A program made the position numbers and the translations under genes. The notes beneath the pieces are model-generated. The model was given only the letters and a program-made list of their open reading frames with translations. It ran no database searches and was not told the DNA's origin. 64,000 nucleotides of DNA from Parapristionchus giblindavisi (Eukaryota; Nematoda; Chromadorea; Rhabditida; Diplogasteridae), in contig CALSFV010000137.1 of NCBI GenBank assembly GCA_943737045.1, positions 48,501 through 112,500 of the forward strand, given 5' to 3'. How positions within the stretch are numbered: position 1 is the first letter of the stretch; each line of letters begins with the position of its first letter. This document shows, piece after piece, positions 1 to 11,062 of the stretch.

Positions 1-57
1 GTACAAGAGTATGCAATTGATACAAGAAAGCGTAAAAATTAAAAATAATAAGACTAC

Positions 58-198
58 CTGACGACTGTAGCTGCCCGAGGACGGCATATTCAACACAAAG
101 ATGCATCTTGAGAAGTAGTTGAGGTTGTCGACGAGCTTGACGTGACGAGCGGTCTTGGTTGGGAGAGCCGATACGTGTGCTGGTCGTCGCGAACCCAT
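58..198 (-). CDS. First coding exon of an unrecognised gene running off the left edge
   Basis: On the minus strand an ATG at 198-196 opens 47 codons ending in CGTCAG followed by the donor GTAGTC (57 downward), so this reads as a first exon in phase 0 with the rest of the gene beyond position 1. The peptide begins MGSRRPAHVSALPTK and ends MPSSGSYSRQ. The stretch is GC-richer than its surroundings and has a codon-like pattern, which is the main reason to believe it. It shows no signal peptide or recognisable domain. Upstream (200-420) is a GC-rich segment with a run of 12 C and CpG-rich words that could be a promoter or 5' leader. No function is assigned. What else: a chance open stretch, but the clean ATG, codon usage and donor make a real exon more likely. 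Confidence 0.5.
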
Positions 199-419
199 CT
201 TGAGTAACCTAAATTCATCCTGTTACGGATAAATGCGATCGGAAAGCGGAAAGAACGGAAAGAGCGGAAAGAAAGAGTGAAAGAACAGTGAACTGGTAAA
301 GTCGTGCGCGCGGTCGCGACGCGTGTGTTCCCCCCCCCCCCGCTGTTCGAACATGTTTTTCAGCTGCTCCGCGCTCTCATAAAATTCGGACGAGTGTGAC
401 TGAGAATGCACACGATTTC

Positions 420-1060
420 CTGTGCAGTTTTCGTCTAAATAATAAGTGTTTTCACAAAAAATATTTATAAATTATTGAGCACACTTTCATCGAGAGTTGA
501 GTAACCACAATTTAATCATCACACTATCACTTTTGTAAATTAAACTTTCGACGCAACTTTATGTAAAGCTCCGTTTACTTTTTCTGCTCCTCTTCAAATG
601 CACACTCTCTCGTCTGCTCTAACCGACCTCACAAGAAAGTTCGCATCTTTCGACGCATCTTTTCGTCGCAACTTTCGACGCAACTTTCGATCGAAAGTTG
701 TTAGAGAGTACTAGAGAGTGTGTATTTCGAGAGATTTAGAGAAAACTTGCGTCGAAAGTTGCGTCGAAAGTTGCGAACTTTCTTCGCAACTTTCTTCGCA
801 TCTTTTTTGACAGATTGGACGGACCCCTGACCCTACGAACCGGGTTACGGTAGTTTACGATGGTGCATAATCATATTCGCGAACACAGTGCTTATTCCCG
901 CGATAATTACTAAATCTGACCCAGTGGAATCAATCTGACCCACTGAACTCGGCTACTGTAGGTTACGGTAGGTGGATTACTGTAGATTATGGTGGCTTCA
1001 CTAATGAGTTAACTTGGTATATGTTTAAACCGGCTGAGCACCGCCCAAAGCCCGGTAGTT
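420..1060. repeat. Inverted and tandem GCAACTTTCGACG repeats plus CTACTGTAGGTTACGG motifs
   Basis: Between about 640 and 810 the words GACGCAACTTTCGACGC and their reverse complement recur several times around a centre near 715, forming a long hairpin; the family reappears at 1140-1250 (TTCGAAGAAAAGTTCGC). 840-1000 carries nematode-type GTTACGGTAG and GACCCACTGAA words also found in the 118-bp array at 9967. No coding sequence is seen. Confidence 0.55.
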
Positions 1061-1249
1061 TAGTTGTACACCAAACCCGTCTGGGGTACGCCGAACTCTC
1101 TAATACTACTATATAACCCCCATACCCCAGATAGGGGTAAGATGAAAGTTCGAAGAAAAGTTCGCATCTTTCTTCGCAAGTTTAGTGCGAACTTTTCGGG
1201 CAACCTGCGAACTTTCCTTCGAAGTTTCTCGCAAACTTTGATAGATTGC

Positions 1250-1490
1250 ATGGACCCCTGGATTGTCCGGTGCAATTTCAAGAATGCCTTCTTTGATTTG
1301 TCCTTGGAATATCTCGTTAAGTTTTTCCCATATTTCTTTTGATCCATAGTTTTCGTATAGTTTCCACAAAACTGCCTTTGATATTTTCATATTATTTTTG
1401 AGATGAACATATGGATCTTTTCTCCAAGGGAATTTGACGTATGGAATGTTGTTTATGAACTGTATGGACTTGAGGAATGTCTCAAGTTCT
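1250..1490 (-). pseudogene. BEL/Pao-type retrotransposon reverse transcriptase fragment
   Basis: A minus-strand open stretch encodes about 80 residues with the layout of the segment just before the catalytic core of BEL/Pao reverse transcriptases: a YVKFPWRKDP block, then LKNNMKISKAVLWKL, then a helix-rich stretch and GQIKEGILEIAP. In that family the order is a V-x-LPW block, an N-x-x-x-A-x-x-L block and a G-I-I/L-E block. The homology stops near 1250 where the hairpin repeat family begins, and at about 1490 the frame runs into low-complexity K/F-rich sequence. No protease, integrase or LTR is visible, so this is a short decayed remnant. The family call rests on motif layout only. Confidence 0.45.
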
Positions 1491-1959
1491 CTAAGAAAAA
1501 AATGTGAACAAAGAACAACAGTGAAAACACGGACAAAGAATACAAGAAAAAATGAAAAAAAATTTAGCCGATGCACCAATATTTCGGTGGTACAGCTCAC
1601 AAACAGAATAGATATGAAATACCTTTATTGAGGTTCAAGACATGTATGTGAATGGATGAGAGATGAATCTCCATGTTGAATCGAGAGGGGATCAATAGGC
1701 GGAGTTAAAGAGATATACAATCGAAACAGAGAAATAAATTGATATATTTGTATCTTGGACGATACAGTCAAATTACTTAAAATCAACAACTAAAACAAAT
1801 ATAGAAGATAAATTCGTGATCGATTTGTTATCGGCAGCATTTTATTGATTAGTTAAGGTAGGGGTCAGGAAATTGAGGGTGCGTTATTAGCATGAAGAAC
1901 GTGGGACCAATTATGTGGCATTCTGTATTCTCTAATAGATTCGAAAGGCCAAAAGCGTA

Positions 1960-2029
1960 GCCCGTGTAGCTCAGTGGTTAGTAATCAGCGCTTGTAACCG
2001 CGCCACATGGGTTCGTTTCCAGTTTGCCA
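1960..2029 (+). pseudogene. tRNA-Thr(TGT)-like sequence
   Basis: The first 23 bases contain a GCCCGTGTAGCTCAGTGG start with a good A box, followed by a CTTGTAA anticodon loop (TGT) and a TGGGTTCGTTTCCA T-arm with B box. The 3' acceptor strand (AGTTTGCC) does not pair with the 5' GCCCGTG, and the variable region is off-length. It is therefore a decayed tRNA gene or the head of a tRNA-derived SINE rather than a working tRNA. Confidence 0.55.
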
Positions 2030-2037
2030 TTTTCTAT

Positions 2038-2220
2038 ATATTCAGCTTTCAAATTCGAAAGGCCGCATTGGCCCTGGCATTTCCTTTGCGCAACAACGAA
2101 CTTTCTGCTCGGATCACGATATTCCGGGGCATCCATAATTTGAGATAATATTGGTTTTGTATTCAGGTAGATGTCATCTATAGTATAGTCACTCAAAAAT
2201 AAACTCCCCTTCTTTAACAC
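2038..2220 (-). CDS. Coding-like fragment, unrecognised
   Basis: About 60 codons are open on the minus strand, beginning near 2220 and running into the tRNA-like sequence. The peptide includes DYTIDDIYLNTKPIL, then MDAPEYRDPSRKFVVAQ and a C-x-x-x-C pair (KCQGQCG). Composition is more protein-like than its neighbours, which are AT-rich and simple. It could be a fragment of a transposon protein or exon debris; nothing around it supports a full gene. Low confidence. Confidence 0.25.
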
Positions 2221-2229
2221 TATTCCGTA

Positions 2230-3990
2230 ATATTATACTCACCAATATTGCCTTACGGTGAAAAATGAACAACAAAAATGATCATAAACTAACTTTTCAA
2301 GCAAATTTGTGTAAATTTTCTTTATCCGTTTTTTTTGTTATTTTTTTGGATTTTGCAGAAAAAACCAAACAAAAAATTCTCAAAAACCCAAAAAAAAAAC
2401 CAAACAAAAAATCCCAGCCCTGCTATCCACCAAGAGAGCGATCGTAAATGCCTCTCTCGTGGATATCCACCTCCACCTTCTCGCGCACCGCCAACTCTCC
2501 CGCCTCCGCTTCACGAAGCATCATAACGATTGTATTGTGGATGCCCCCCCCATTTCCCTCAGTCAATTCTCCATTTATTCTCTCCGTAAGCAAATTTCCT
2601 AATTTTAACTCTTTTTTCTCACTTGTTGAAACATCTTTACGATGTATGATAATAATAATAATAAATTTTACCTGACCTCGGAGGGTATTTTAAGATTAAT
2701 AATTTAATATTTGAAAAATATGATAAAGTAGGAAGGTAAGAAAGAAGGCAGAGATTACACTTGATGGCAGAGATTACATTGTACTTGATAGTAGCATGTA
2801 TGCTTATACAATATAGAGACTTATGTAAATACATTGGCACGATGGGTATAAAAAATAAATAAATGCGTATCGTGTACTTAATTGTAAGGAGTAAGACGAC
2901 TGGACAGTCGATCAAATGAATGATTGCAATTCTCGAGAAAATATCGAAGATACAACAACTGAGTGTGTAAATATATATAATATTATCTATAAAATATTAT
3001 AATATTACTATTAAAATATATAATATTATTTTATCAACGTGCCTGTGCACGAAACGAGACACATTATGAAAGCGAAGAAAAAGATTTCAAAAATATGTAT
3101 GTACTAAGAAAATGTATTGTACTAATGTACTAACAAGAGACTAAGAAAAGTGAAGAGGGTAATGATATCCCAATCAATACCCATAATAAAAGCTAAACTT
3201 TTATCCTCCCCTCCCCAAGCCTTGTTTCAAAAAACTAGGCCTCCCATCCTTCGACTTGTAAGGATTCTCCTGTTTTAGCCCTTCGTGTTCATGTCAGTCT
3301 GTCTCTACTGTCACAAGGCGGTCCTCTTCTCGCTTAGGGCCTCATCCACCCTAATATAGATCTATCGCAATATGATCTTTGAACTCAGAAGCGACTATAT
3401 ACAGTGAGCTCCTTCCCTCCCTCTCTCCGGTCCCCCTCGACTCTACCCATTAGAATTCACGCTATTTATTTATCACTTGCTGTCACACTTATTTAATGTA
3501 AGATAAATTAAATAAATTAAATTAGATTGATATGCATGGTTTGGAAATGGACTCAGTGATAATGATTTATCTCATTTTCCTTTATTTTTGAATATAAGAC
3601 TGAAAAAAAAGTAGAATGGAGGATACAAAGAGAATTTAATTGTCCGAGTAATTTTCCTAGGTTGGATATCGATTTGACCATAAGAATTAGGAAAAATTTT
3701 CTTGACACAATTAGGAATTATTTCTTCTCATCCCATTTTGAAATCTGAAAATAATTATATAGTACTCAAAAGTCACGAAAGCAAAAGAAAAAAGAGGCGA
3801 GAGAGTGTGCAAAACTATGAGAGTATTCTCTGTTTCATTTCTTTTCGTAACTTTTGAACTATAACGGAGTATAACGGAACTATGCCGGATGAGAACCAAC
3901 CGAATAAAAACCGACTGGATGGAAACTGCTATTTATCCTAAATTTTGCGCCGTTCACTGTAATTCCGATATTATATATATATTAAATATC
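2230..3990. other. AT-rich intergenic repeat sequence, no gene seen
   Basis: 2640-2665 is an (ATA)n microsatellite. 2960-3080 and 3520-3760 are diverged versions of 22070-22400 in repeat unit A (shared words include GTGCACGAAACGAGACAC and CTTGACACAATTAGGAATT). 3560-3960 is the 3' flank that accompanies the coiled-coil gene family and recurs at 7210-7380, 9560-9650, 12030-12130 and 62590-62890. Nothing coding is seen. Confidence 0.5.
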
Positions 3991-4079
3991 GGACTGACCT
4001 ACTCATGATTAGCGAAAATTTGGTTAAAATAGTTCTTATACAGCATGTTCTCATCCGACATGATTCTAGTATAACTTAC

Positions 4080-5069
4080 TCTGACTAGCAGTTTATTATA
4101 TTTCTGCTGTAATTCTTCCATTTTCACTTCCATTATTGCATTTCTTTTCTCTAGTTCTTCTTCTTTCTTCTCCTTATCTTCTAGTCTTCTTTCTAGTTCT
4201 TCTTCTTTCTTTTCCTTATCTTCTAGTCTTCTTTCTAGTTCTTCTTCTTTCTTCTTCTGATCTACTAGTCTTCTTTCTAATTCTTCTTCTTTCTTCTCCT
4301 TATCTTCTAGTCTTCTTTCTAGTTCTTCTTCTTTCTTCTCCTTATCTTCTAGTCTTCTTTCTAGTTCTTCTTCTTTCTTCTTCTGATCTACTAGTCTTCT
4401 TTCTAATTCTTCTTCTTTCTTCTCCTTATCTTCTAGTCTTCTTTCTAGTTCTTCTTCTTTCTTCTCCTTATCTTCTAGTCTTCTTTCTAGTTCTTCTTCT
4501 TTCTTCTCCTTATCTTCTAGTCTTCTTTCTAGTTCTTCTTCTTTCTTCTCCTTATCTTCTAGTCTTCTTTCTAGTTCTTCTTCTTTCTTCTCCTTATCTT
4601 CTAGTCTTCTTTCTTGTTCTTCTTCTTTCTTCTTCTGATCTACTAGTCTTCTTTCTAATTCAATTCTATACTTTTCTTCGATTTCTAGTCTCTTTTCAAG
4701 TAAATTTTTAGTCTTCAAAAGTTCTTCTTTCTCTTTTTGTTCAGTTTCGACTTTTCTTTCGGGTTCTTCAATTCTTTTCTTATTCGTATCGATCAATTTA
4801 GGCATATTAGGTTGATTCTGAAAATATAATATTACGCGGAAAAGAAAATCAAAGAAGAAAGAGGGAGAGAAAGAGAGAGGGAGAGAGGGAGAAAGGGATA
4901 GAGAGGGAAATGAGAGGGAAAAGAGAGATAGGGAAATGAGAGGGAAAAGAGAGAGAGAGGGAAAAGAGAGGGAAAAGAGAGAGAGAGGGAAAAGAGAGGG
5001 AAAAGAGAGAGAGAGAGAAAAGAGAGAGGGAAAAGAGAGGGAAAAGAGAGAGAGAGAAAAGAGAGAGGG

Positions 5070-5122
<53 letters not shown>

Positions 5123-5231
5123 AGAGGGAAAAGAAATAGAGAGAGAGAGAGAGAAAAGAGAGAAGGAAAAGAGAGAGAGAAAGAGAGAGAGAGAAAAGAG
5201 AGAGAGAAAAGAGAGAGAGAGAGAGAGAGAG

Positions 5232-5293
<62 letters not shown>

Positions 5294-5361
5294 AGAGAGG
5301 GAAAAGAAATAGAGAGAGAGAGAAAAGAGAGAAGGAAAAGAGAGAGAGAAAAGAGAGAGGG

Positions 5362-5450
<89 letters not shown>

Positions 5451-6433
5451 AGAGATAGATTTAGAGAGAGACAGGGAGAGAGGAAAAAGATATTGAACTT
5501 ACAATATACTTCTCTGGCAGTTGAGCAGTGAGTAGATGAATTGGGATCCAGTTCCAGAATGTCTGTACATTCACTATTCCATTCTCATCAATTAAAACAA
5601 TATTCGAGTATTTTTCCAAACTTGAATAATTTCTTTTAACTTCATATAATTCTATTTATTTCCACTTACTTTGTCTTTATAATTTCATATGAAAGATTAT
5701 ACATATTCACTGATATTAAATCTCCACCACGATTTAAATAAAAGATCCAATTACTGAATATCACTGATCGATTAATCTGAAATCATTCTAATGTAAATCG
5801 ATCGAATAACTAAAACAAACGTATGGTAATTCTTTTTTCTCCAAATATTCTTCTGAATCTGATTGATATCGACGAATGGAGGAAGAATTATTTTCATGAT
5901 CAATTATGCCGAATAAGAAGTTACTTGAAATTCATTTAGAGTAATTTATTAATAAAGAATATATTGTTAAAATCTTACTTACTCATGTACAAGAATTCGA
6001 TAATATTTCTTAAGTTCATCAATCGAAATATTAAATTTAATTCCATTTTTAGATCTATAATCTTCATTTACTGGAATAGCAAATGAAACATTTGCATTAT
6101 TATCTCTTTCAATGAAATAATAGAGACAATCAAATGTCAAAAGAACTTTTATTCCATTTTCAATCCGTATTTTTTTTAAAAATTAACAATTTCAGTTTCT
6201 ACTTATAAAAATATTTGATTTTACCTTTACTAATTCTTTGATTACGATTCTATCATTTATTAGTTCAGCTTTCTTTATTATTTTGTCCTGAATATTGATT
6301 TTATTGAGCTTTTCGATCTCGAAATTAACCTCTTCGAAGAAGAACGAATTACCCATAACTCCTAATAGGGCGTCATACTCAAATTGTTGCTCTATACGAT
6401 TGTTTCTAAATTCAATATTTTTACATTGAAATA
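4080..6433 (-). pseudogene. Coiled-coil gene family, copy 1 (5'-truncated, expanded repeat)
   Basis: A consistent chain of minus-strand exons is 6405-6225, 6164-5983, 5923-5821, 5776-5670, 5632-5503 and 4817-4080; every junction keeps phase. The body is beta-rich in look (FSNWIFYLNRGGDLISVNM; IVLIDENGIVNVQT; LLTAQLPEKYI) and could be propeller-like, but I do not recognise the family. The last exon is a long charged coiled coil of about 11 copies of a 14-residue unit (EELERRLEDKEKKE), i.e. two heptads per 42-bp repeat. Damage: the acceptor before 6164 reads TACGG where copy 2 has TACAG, and the 5' exons are cut off at 6434 by a mariner-like end. The 5502-4818 intron is almost pure polypyrimidine in gene sense. 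An open reading frame continues past the 4079 donor to 3999. Confidence 0.6.
4818..5502 (+). repeat. Polypurine (GA)n tract forming the penultimate intron of copy 1
   Basis: About 640 bases of GAGAGA/GGGAAAAGAGA microsatellite, CT-rich in the sense of the gene. It lies exactly between the GTAAGT donor (5502) and TTTTCAG acceptor (4818) of the coiled-coil gene. The same intron is polypyrimidine in copies 2, 3 and 4. Confidence 0.85.
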
Positions 6434-6480
6434 TTAGGTTGTGCCATAAGTCTTTTTGAATTTGATAGTGCTGTGTTTGC
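6434..6480 (+). mobile_element. Mariner-type terminal repeat truncating copy 1
   Basis: TTAGGTTGTGCCATAAGTC begins exactly where homology to the copy-2 intron ends, directly after a TA. This resembles the ends of mariner transposons (TTAGGTTG...AAGT). No transposase frame and no opposite end could be found downstream, so extent and type are uncertain. Confidence 0.4.
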
Positions 6481-6481
6481 A

Positions 6482-7380
6482 CTTTTGTTTCTCGCTTCGT
6501 TTTGAACGGAGCTCTCTGCGCTGGTGCATATCACTAACTAGTGCCCCCCTCTACATATCCCACAGAAACATCGATTCGGACTTCTCCCTAAATATGAGTA
6601 TGCCTCACACGTTTGTCCAAAATAAAAATCTAGATCTGAAGTCCAATTTGTTTCCGGCTCTCTCTCGCTTGATTTTACAAAAATCAATCAACAACTAGGT
6701 TATGTGTATCCCACATATGTGCCCTCCAACCATAAGCTGGCCAATTGCTTACGTAAATTTAAAATCAGAAATTATATTATGGAAGAGAGGAATGGTCACT
6801 TCGGAATTTTTGGTTGCGCCACGCGTCTTAAAGGAGAGCGAGCCATTTGATACCATCCGTTAAATGTTAGCCACACTTGGATCATCCATGTCCACTATTT
6901 CGCTAGAATTAAGGAATCTTGAAAAGGTCAAAAAATTGTTTAAACGATAAGTGGTCATTTGGTCGGAATTTGAATAAAATCTTTTTCCCTTTTCCGGGGG
7001 GGGGGGGGGGGGGAATTAACATACTGCATTTGACAATGGTTACTCTCCCTTTAACCGATTCTGACAGCAAAGGTAATCAATAATACTCATTGTACAAATG
7101 TGAATTCTCTTTGTTTTTATATTGAACAAACGATTTTGTAGAGTTATTTATTTTATTATTTATATAAAAGAAATAAACGAGTGCGAAAAGTGACAATATC
7201 TTGTTTTTTCCCTTTATTTTTGATTTAAATATGGAAATAATAATATAATGAATGATACAAAGAGAATAAAATTGTCCGAGCTCTGTTATCGATTTGACCC
7301 AAAGAATTAGGAAACAATTTTCTTGGCTCAATTAGAAATTATTTCTTCTCATCCAATTTTGAAATCTGAAAATAGATGCG
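6482..7380. other. Non-coding stretch with an 18-G run and family 3' flank
   Basis: 6482-7075 shows no gene or recognisable repeat apart from an unbroken run of 18 G at 6996-7013. 7075-7380 matches the 3' flank of the coiled-coil family (AATGATACAAAGAGAAT ... TTATTTCTTCTCATCC), and is cut at 7381 by the TTAA palindrome. Confidence 0.5.
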
Positions 7381-7384
7381 TTAA

Positions 7385-9555
7385 GAGTCCGGATCTGTAA
7401 GACTCGACCATGGTCCGGACATCGCGCCAAGATTTTTGATTCAGGCCACTCCAATTTATGGGTATAGGGCACCTTGGACTCTGATTACAAAATGGAACCA
7501 AAGTGACCCTACCAGTAGAAAGCGTCGCGCCAGGTGGGCGCCAAGTTTGAAAACTCGATTTTCATATTTTCTCAACCGAACAAGCTATTGTCCAAATTTC
7601 TTCGGCATTGTGTTAGGCATGCCCAATGTGCACTTAAACACTATCGAGATTGATTTTAAGCATTTCCTAAACTGATTTTTTACTCGAATTTTCGGTTTTT
7701 TTCGATTACTCGGCATCTGAATTTCAATTCCGCATAAGTTCTCTAGCACATTCATGGAGCACAACTACTAGTTCATGTAACCCTGCTAGGCGGAAATCGA
7801 TCTTGGATTGCGCGTGTCGGAAAAAATCGATCTGAGTGTTTCCAACTTGACTCAGAATCGTTATTTCATGATTTTTTTGCTGTATTTTCCAAACGATTAG
7901 TGCGGAATTGTGGTCTACTCAAAGTTTAAAGGTGAGACTAGTAAAATGACACAAGAAGCCCATCACTTCGATCAATTTGAAAATTTCGATTTTCATTACC
8001 CGGGGATCATGATCGAAAATTTCAAAATTTCTCAAGTTTGAAATGTTTTCATTTATGCGGCTTATTGTGAAGTACTAATGATGTGAACAATATTCAGCCA
8101 ATGCTCAATGGCTGATCTCTCCTTTCAACCATTTTCCAGAAATTTTCATACTGAATGCGTGCTAAAAATCAGAATTGTGTTTGAATCGGTTTCCAAATTG
8201 CTTTCTGTAACATTCTGTCATAGTACTTTACAATGTACATAATCAATATGAAAATCGTTGTTTTTCGAAAATTCAGTTTTTTTTTGCCATGACCGGGGTC
8301 ATCGAAATCGATTTTTTCAAAAGTGAGCCGAATGCCGGGATTTCAGTTCTAATATGTTTACTCATCATCAAACGTCACATTGTCATTGTCATTTGCTCAT
8401 TGTCGCAGCATTCGAGTCGAAAAACTGTAATATTTCTGGAATTTGCCGAAAAAGTAGGCACTGAAATTGAATTTTTTGAATTTTCAAAAATAAACGATTT
8501 TCATATTGATTATGTATATTGCAAAGTACTATGACAGAATGTTATAGAAAGTAAGTTGGAAACTGATTCAAGCACAATTCTGACTTTTTCGCACGCATTC
8601 AACATGAAACTTTTCGAAAAATGGTTGAAAGGAGAGATCAGCCATTGATCATTGGATGAATATTTTTCACGTCATTAGTACTTTACAATATAAATGAAAA
8701 CATTTCAAACTTGAAAAATTTTGAAATTTTCTACCATGACCCGGAATCCTGAAAATCGAAATTTTCAAACTGATCCTTGTGATTTGCTTCTGGAGAAGGG
8801 AGAGAGAGGAAGAAGGGGGAGAGAGGGAGAAGGGGGAGAGAGGGAGAAGGGGGAGAGAGGGAGAAGGGGGAGAGAGGGAGAAGGGGGAGAGAGGGAGAAG
8901 GGGGGGAGAGGGAGAAGGGGGAGAAGGAGAGACGGAGAGAGGGAGAGAGTTTGAAGGGGGAGAGAGGCATAAATGAAAACATTTCAAACTTGAGAAATTT
9001 TGAAATTTTCGATCATGATCCCCGGGTAATGAAAATCGAAATTTTCATATTGATCGAAGTGATGGGCTTCTTGTGTCATTTTACTAGTCTCACCTTTAAA
9101 CTTTGAGTAGACCACAATTCCGCACTAATCGTTTGGAAAAAAACAGCAAAAAAATCATGAAATAACGATTCTGAGTCAAGTTGGAAACACTCAGATCGAT
9201 TTTTTCCGACACGCGCAATCCAAGATCGATTTCCGCCTAGCAGGGTTACATGAACTAGTAGTTGTGCTCCATGAATGTGCTAGAGAACTTATGCGGAATT
9301 GAAATTCAGATGCCGAGTAATCGAAAAAACCGAAAATTCGAGTAAAAAATCAGTTTTTTTTTTAATGCTTAAAATCAATCTCGATAGTGTTTTAGTGCAC
9401 ATTGGGCATGCCTAACACAATGCCGAAGAAATTTGGACAATAGCTTGTTCGGTTGAAAAAAAATATGAAAATCGAGTTTTCAAAGCCTGAATCATAATTC
9501 TTGGCGCGATGTCCGAAATTTGGCCGAAATGGTCGATTCTTACAGATCCGGACTC
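7385..9555. mobile_element. 2.17-kb palindromic transposon with TTAA target duplications
   Basis: The element starts GAGTCCGGATCTGTAAGA and ends with its reverse complement TCTTACAGATCCGGACTC; both ends are bounded by TTAA (7381-7384, 9556-9559). The arms (about 1.1 kb each) pair along most of their length around a centre near 8490. The right arm has an additional partial duplication and a GGGAGA microsatellite (8795-8970). No transposase is encoded. TTAA duplication is characteristic of piggyBac-type transposition, so mobilisation in trans by such a transposase is the simplest guess. It interrupts the 3' flank of coiled-coil copy 3. Confidence 0.8.
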
Positions 9556-9678
9556 TTAATTAGATGTGTTAATTATGTAGTGCTGAATAGTGGCGAAAAG
9601 AGAAGAGAAGAGGCGAGAGAGTGTGTAAAATGTTTTTTCTTTGTTTATCATTTACTTTCGAAACATAGTATAACTTAC

Positions 9679-9960
9679 TGTGACTAGTAGTTTATTATAT
9701 TTCTGTTGTAATTCTTTCATTTCTATTTCCATTACTCCATTTCTCTTCTCTATTTCTTCTTCTTTCTTTTCTTTATCTTCTAGTCTTCTTTCTAGTTCTT
9801 CATCTTTCTTCTTCTGATCTTCTAGTCTTCTTTCTAATTCTTCAATTCTCTTCTTATTCGTATCGATCAATTTATTCATATTAGCTTGGTCCTGAAAATA
9901 TAATATTACGAGGAAAAGAAAAGCAAAGGAGAGAGAGAGAGAGTTGAGCAGTGAGCAGAT
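9679..9960 (-). pseudogene. Coiled-coil gene family, copy 3 (remnant)
   Basis: Only the coiled-coil exon (9891-9679) survives, between a TTTTCAG acceptor and a GTAAGT donor; it carries two 14-residue repeats. Upstream the polypurine intron is reduced to about 20 bases, then 16 bases of the preceding exon remain (TTGAGCAGTGAGCAGA) before the sequence breaks into the 118-bp tandem array. Downstream flank is interrupted by the TTAA palindrome. Certainly non-functional as it stands. Confidence 0.65.
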
Positions 9961-9966
9961 TAACTG

Positions 9967-10665
9967 GAAAAACTACAGTAATCTACCGTAACCCGGTTCG
10001 GTGGGTCAGATCAAGTGCGATGGGTCAGATTTCACTAAAAATTGTCAGAACAGCCTCTACTTGTGCGAAATCATTATCACCTATTGTAAACTACAGTAAT
10101 CTACCGTAACCCGGTTCGGAGGGTCAGATCAAATGCGGTGGGTCAGATTTCACTTAAAATTGTCGGAACAGCCACTACTTGTGCGATACCATTTCCAACT
10201 ATTATAAACTACAGTAATCTACAGTAACCCGGTTCGGTGGGTCAGATCAAGTGCGGTGGGTCAGATTTCACTAAAAATTGTCGGAACATCCACTACTTGT
10301 GCGAAATCATTTCCAACTATTGTAAACTACAGTAATCTATCATAACCCGTTTCGGTGGGTCAGATCAAGTGCGATGGGTCAGATTTCACTAAAAAATTGT
10401 CAGAACAGCCACTACTTGTGCGAAATCATTATGAGCTATTGCAAACTACCGTAATCTACCGTAACCCAGTTCGGTGGGTCAGATTAAGTTCGGTGGGTCA
10501 GATTTCACTAAAAATTGTCAGAACAGCCACTACTTGTGCGAATTCATTTTCGGCTATTGTAAACTACAGTAATCTACCGTAACCCGGTTCGGAGGGTCAG
10601 ATCAACTGCGGTGGGTCAGTCGATCTGACCCTCCGATCTTCACTAAACGATTTCACTAAAAATTG
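9967..10665. repeat. 118-bp tandem repeat, six copies
   Basis: Starts of the word AACTAC fall at 9971, 10089, 10207, 10325, 10444 and 10562, i.e. a period of 118 (one of 119). Each unit contains CTACAGTAATCTACCGTAA, two GTGGGTCAGAT blocks and TCACTAAAAATTGTC. The units differ at scattered positions. No coding potential. Confidence 0.9.
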
Positions 10666-11062
10666 ACGGAATGGCCACTATCGATTTTTGTAGCAAATGT
10701 GTCAAAAATATCCTATCACAAGTGTATTCAATCGATATGTCGTCGATAGTAGACGTATCAAATGATACGGATCGTACATACATGTATTTGAAATACCATG
10801 AATAATAGAGCATATTTAACTATGTAATACATTATCCCTTATTCAAAACTTAATATATTAAATGCTAATAAATTTTTTTTCTAGGATGGACGGGTATGTG
10901 TGATAAAAGAATATTTATTATCTATTGTAATATATTATATTTATTGTATTCTAACAATGTTTAGCATTTAATATCTTAAGTTTAGTGCAAAAAAAAACAC
11001 TTTCTACAATGATTTTAAATCGCGGTTTCCACCGCGATTCAATAAAACTAAAAGAACCCCTA
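10666..11062. other. AT-rich spacer, nothing recognised
   Basis: After the tandem array the sequence is AT-rich with no open frame, repeat or RNA signal that I can support. Confidence 0.4.

Noticed and set aside
4136..4711. 191-residue hydrophobic plus-strand frame of leucine/serine/phenylalanine repeats
   Set aside because: Antisense shadow of the coiled-coil repeat exon; the minus strand has splice sites and family members.
4936..5139. Arginine/glutamate-rich frames in GA tracts (also 8667-8987, 13859-14164, 18634-19070)
   Set aside because: Translations of simple microsatellites; no start context, splice sites or conservation.
6434..6900. Complete mariner transposon
   Set aside because: One plausible terminus only; no transposase frame with catalytic residues and no second end.
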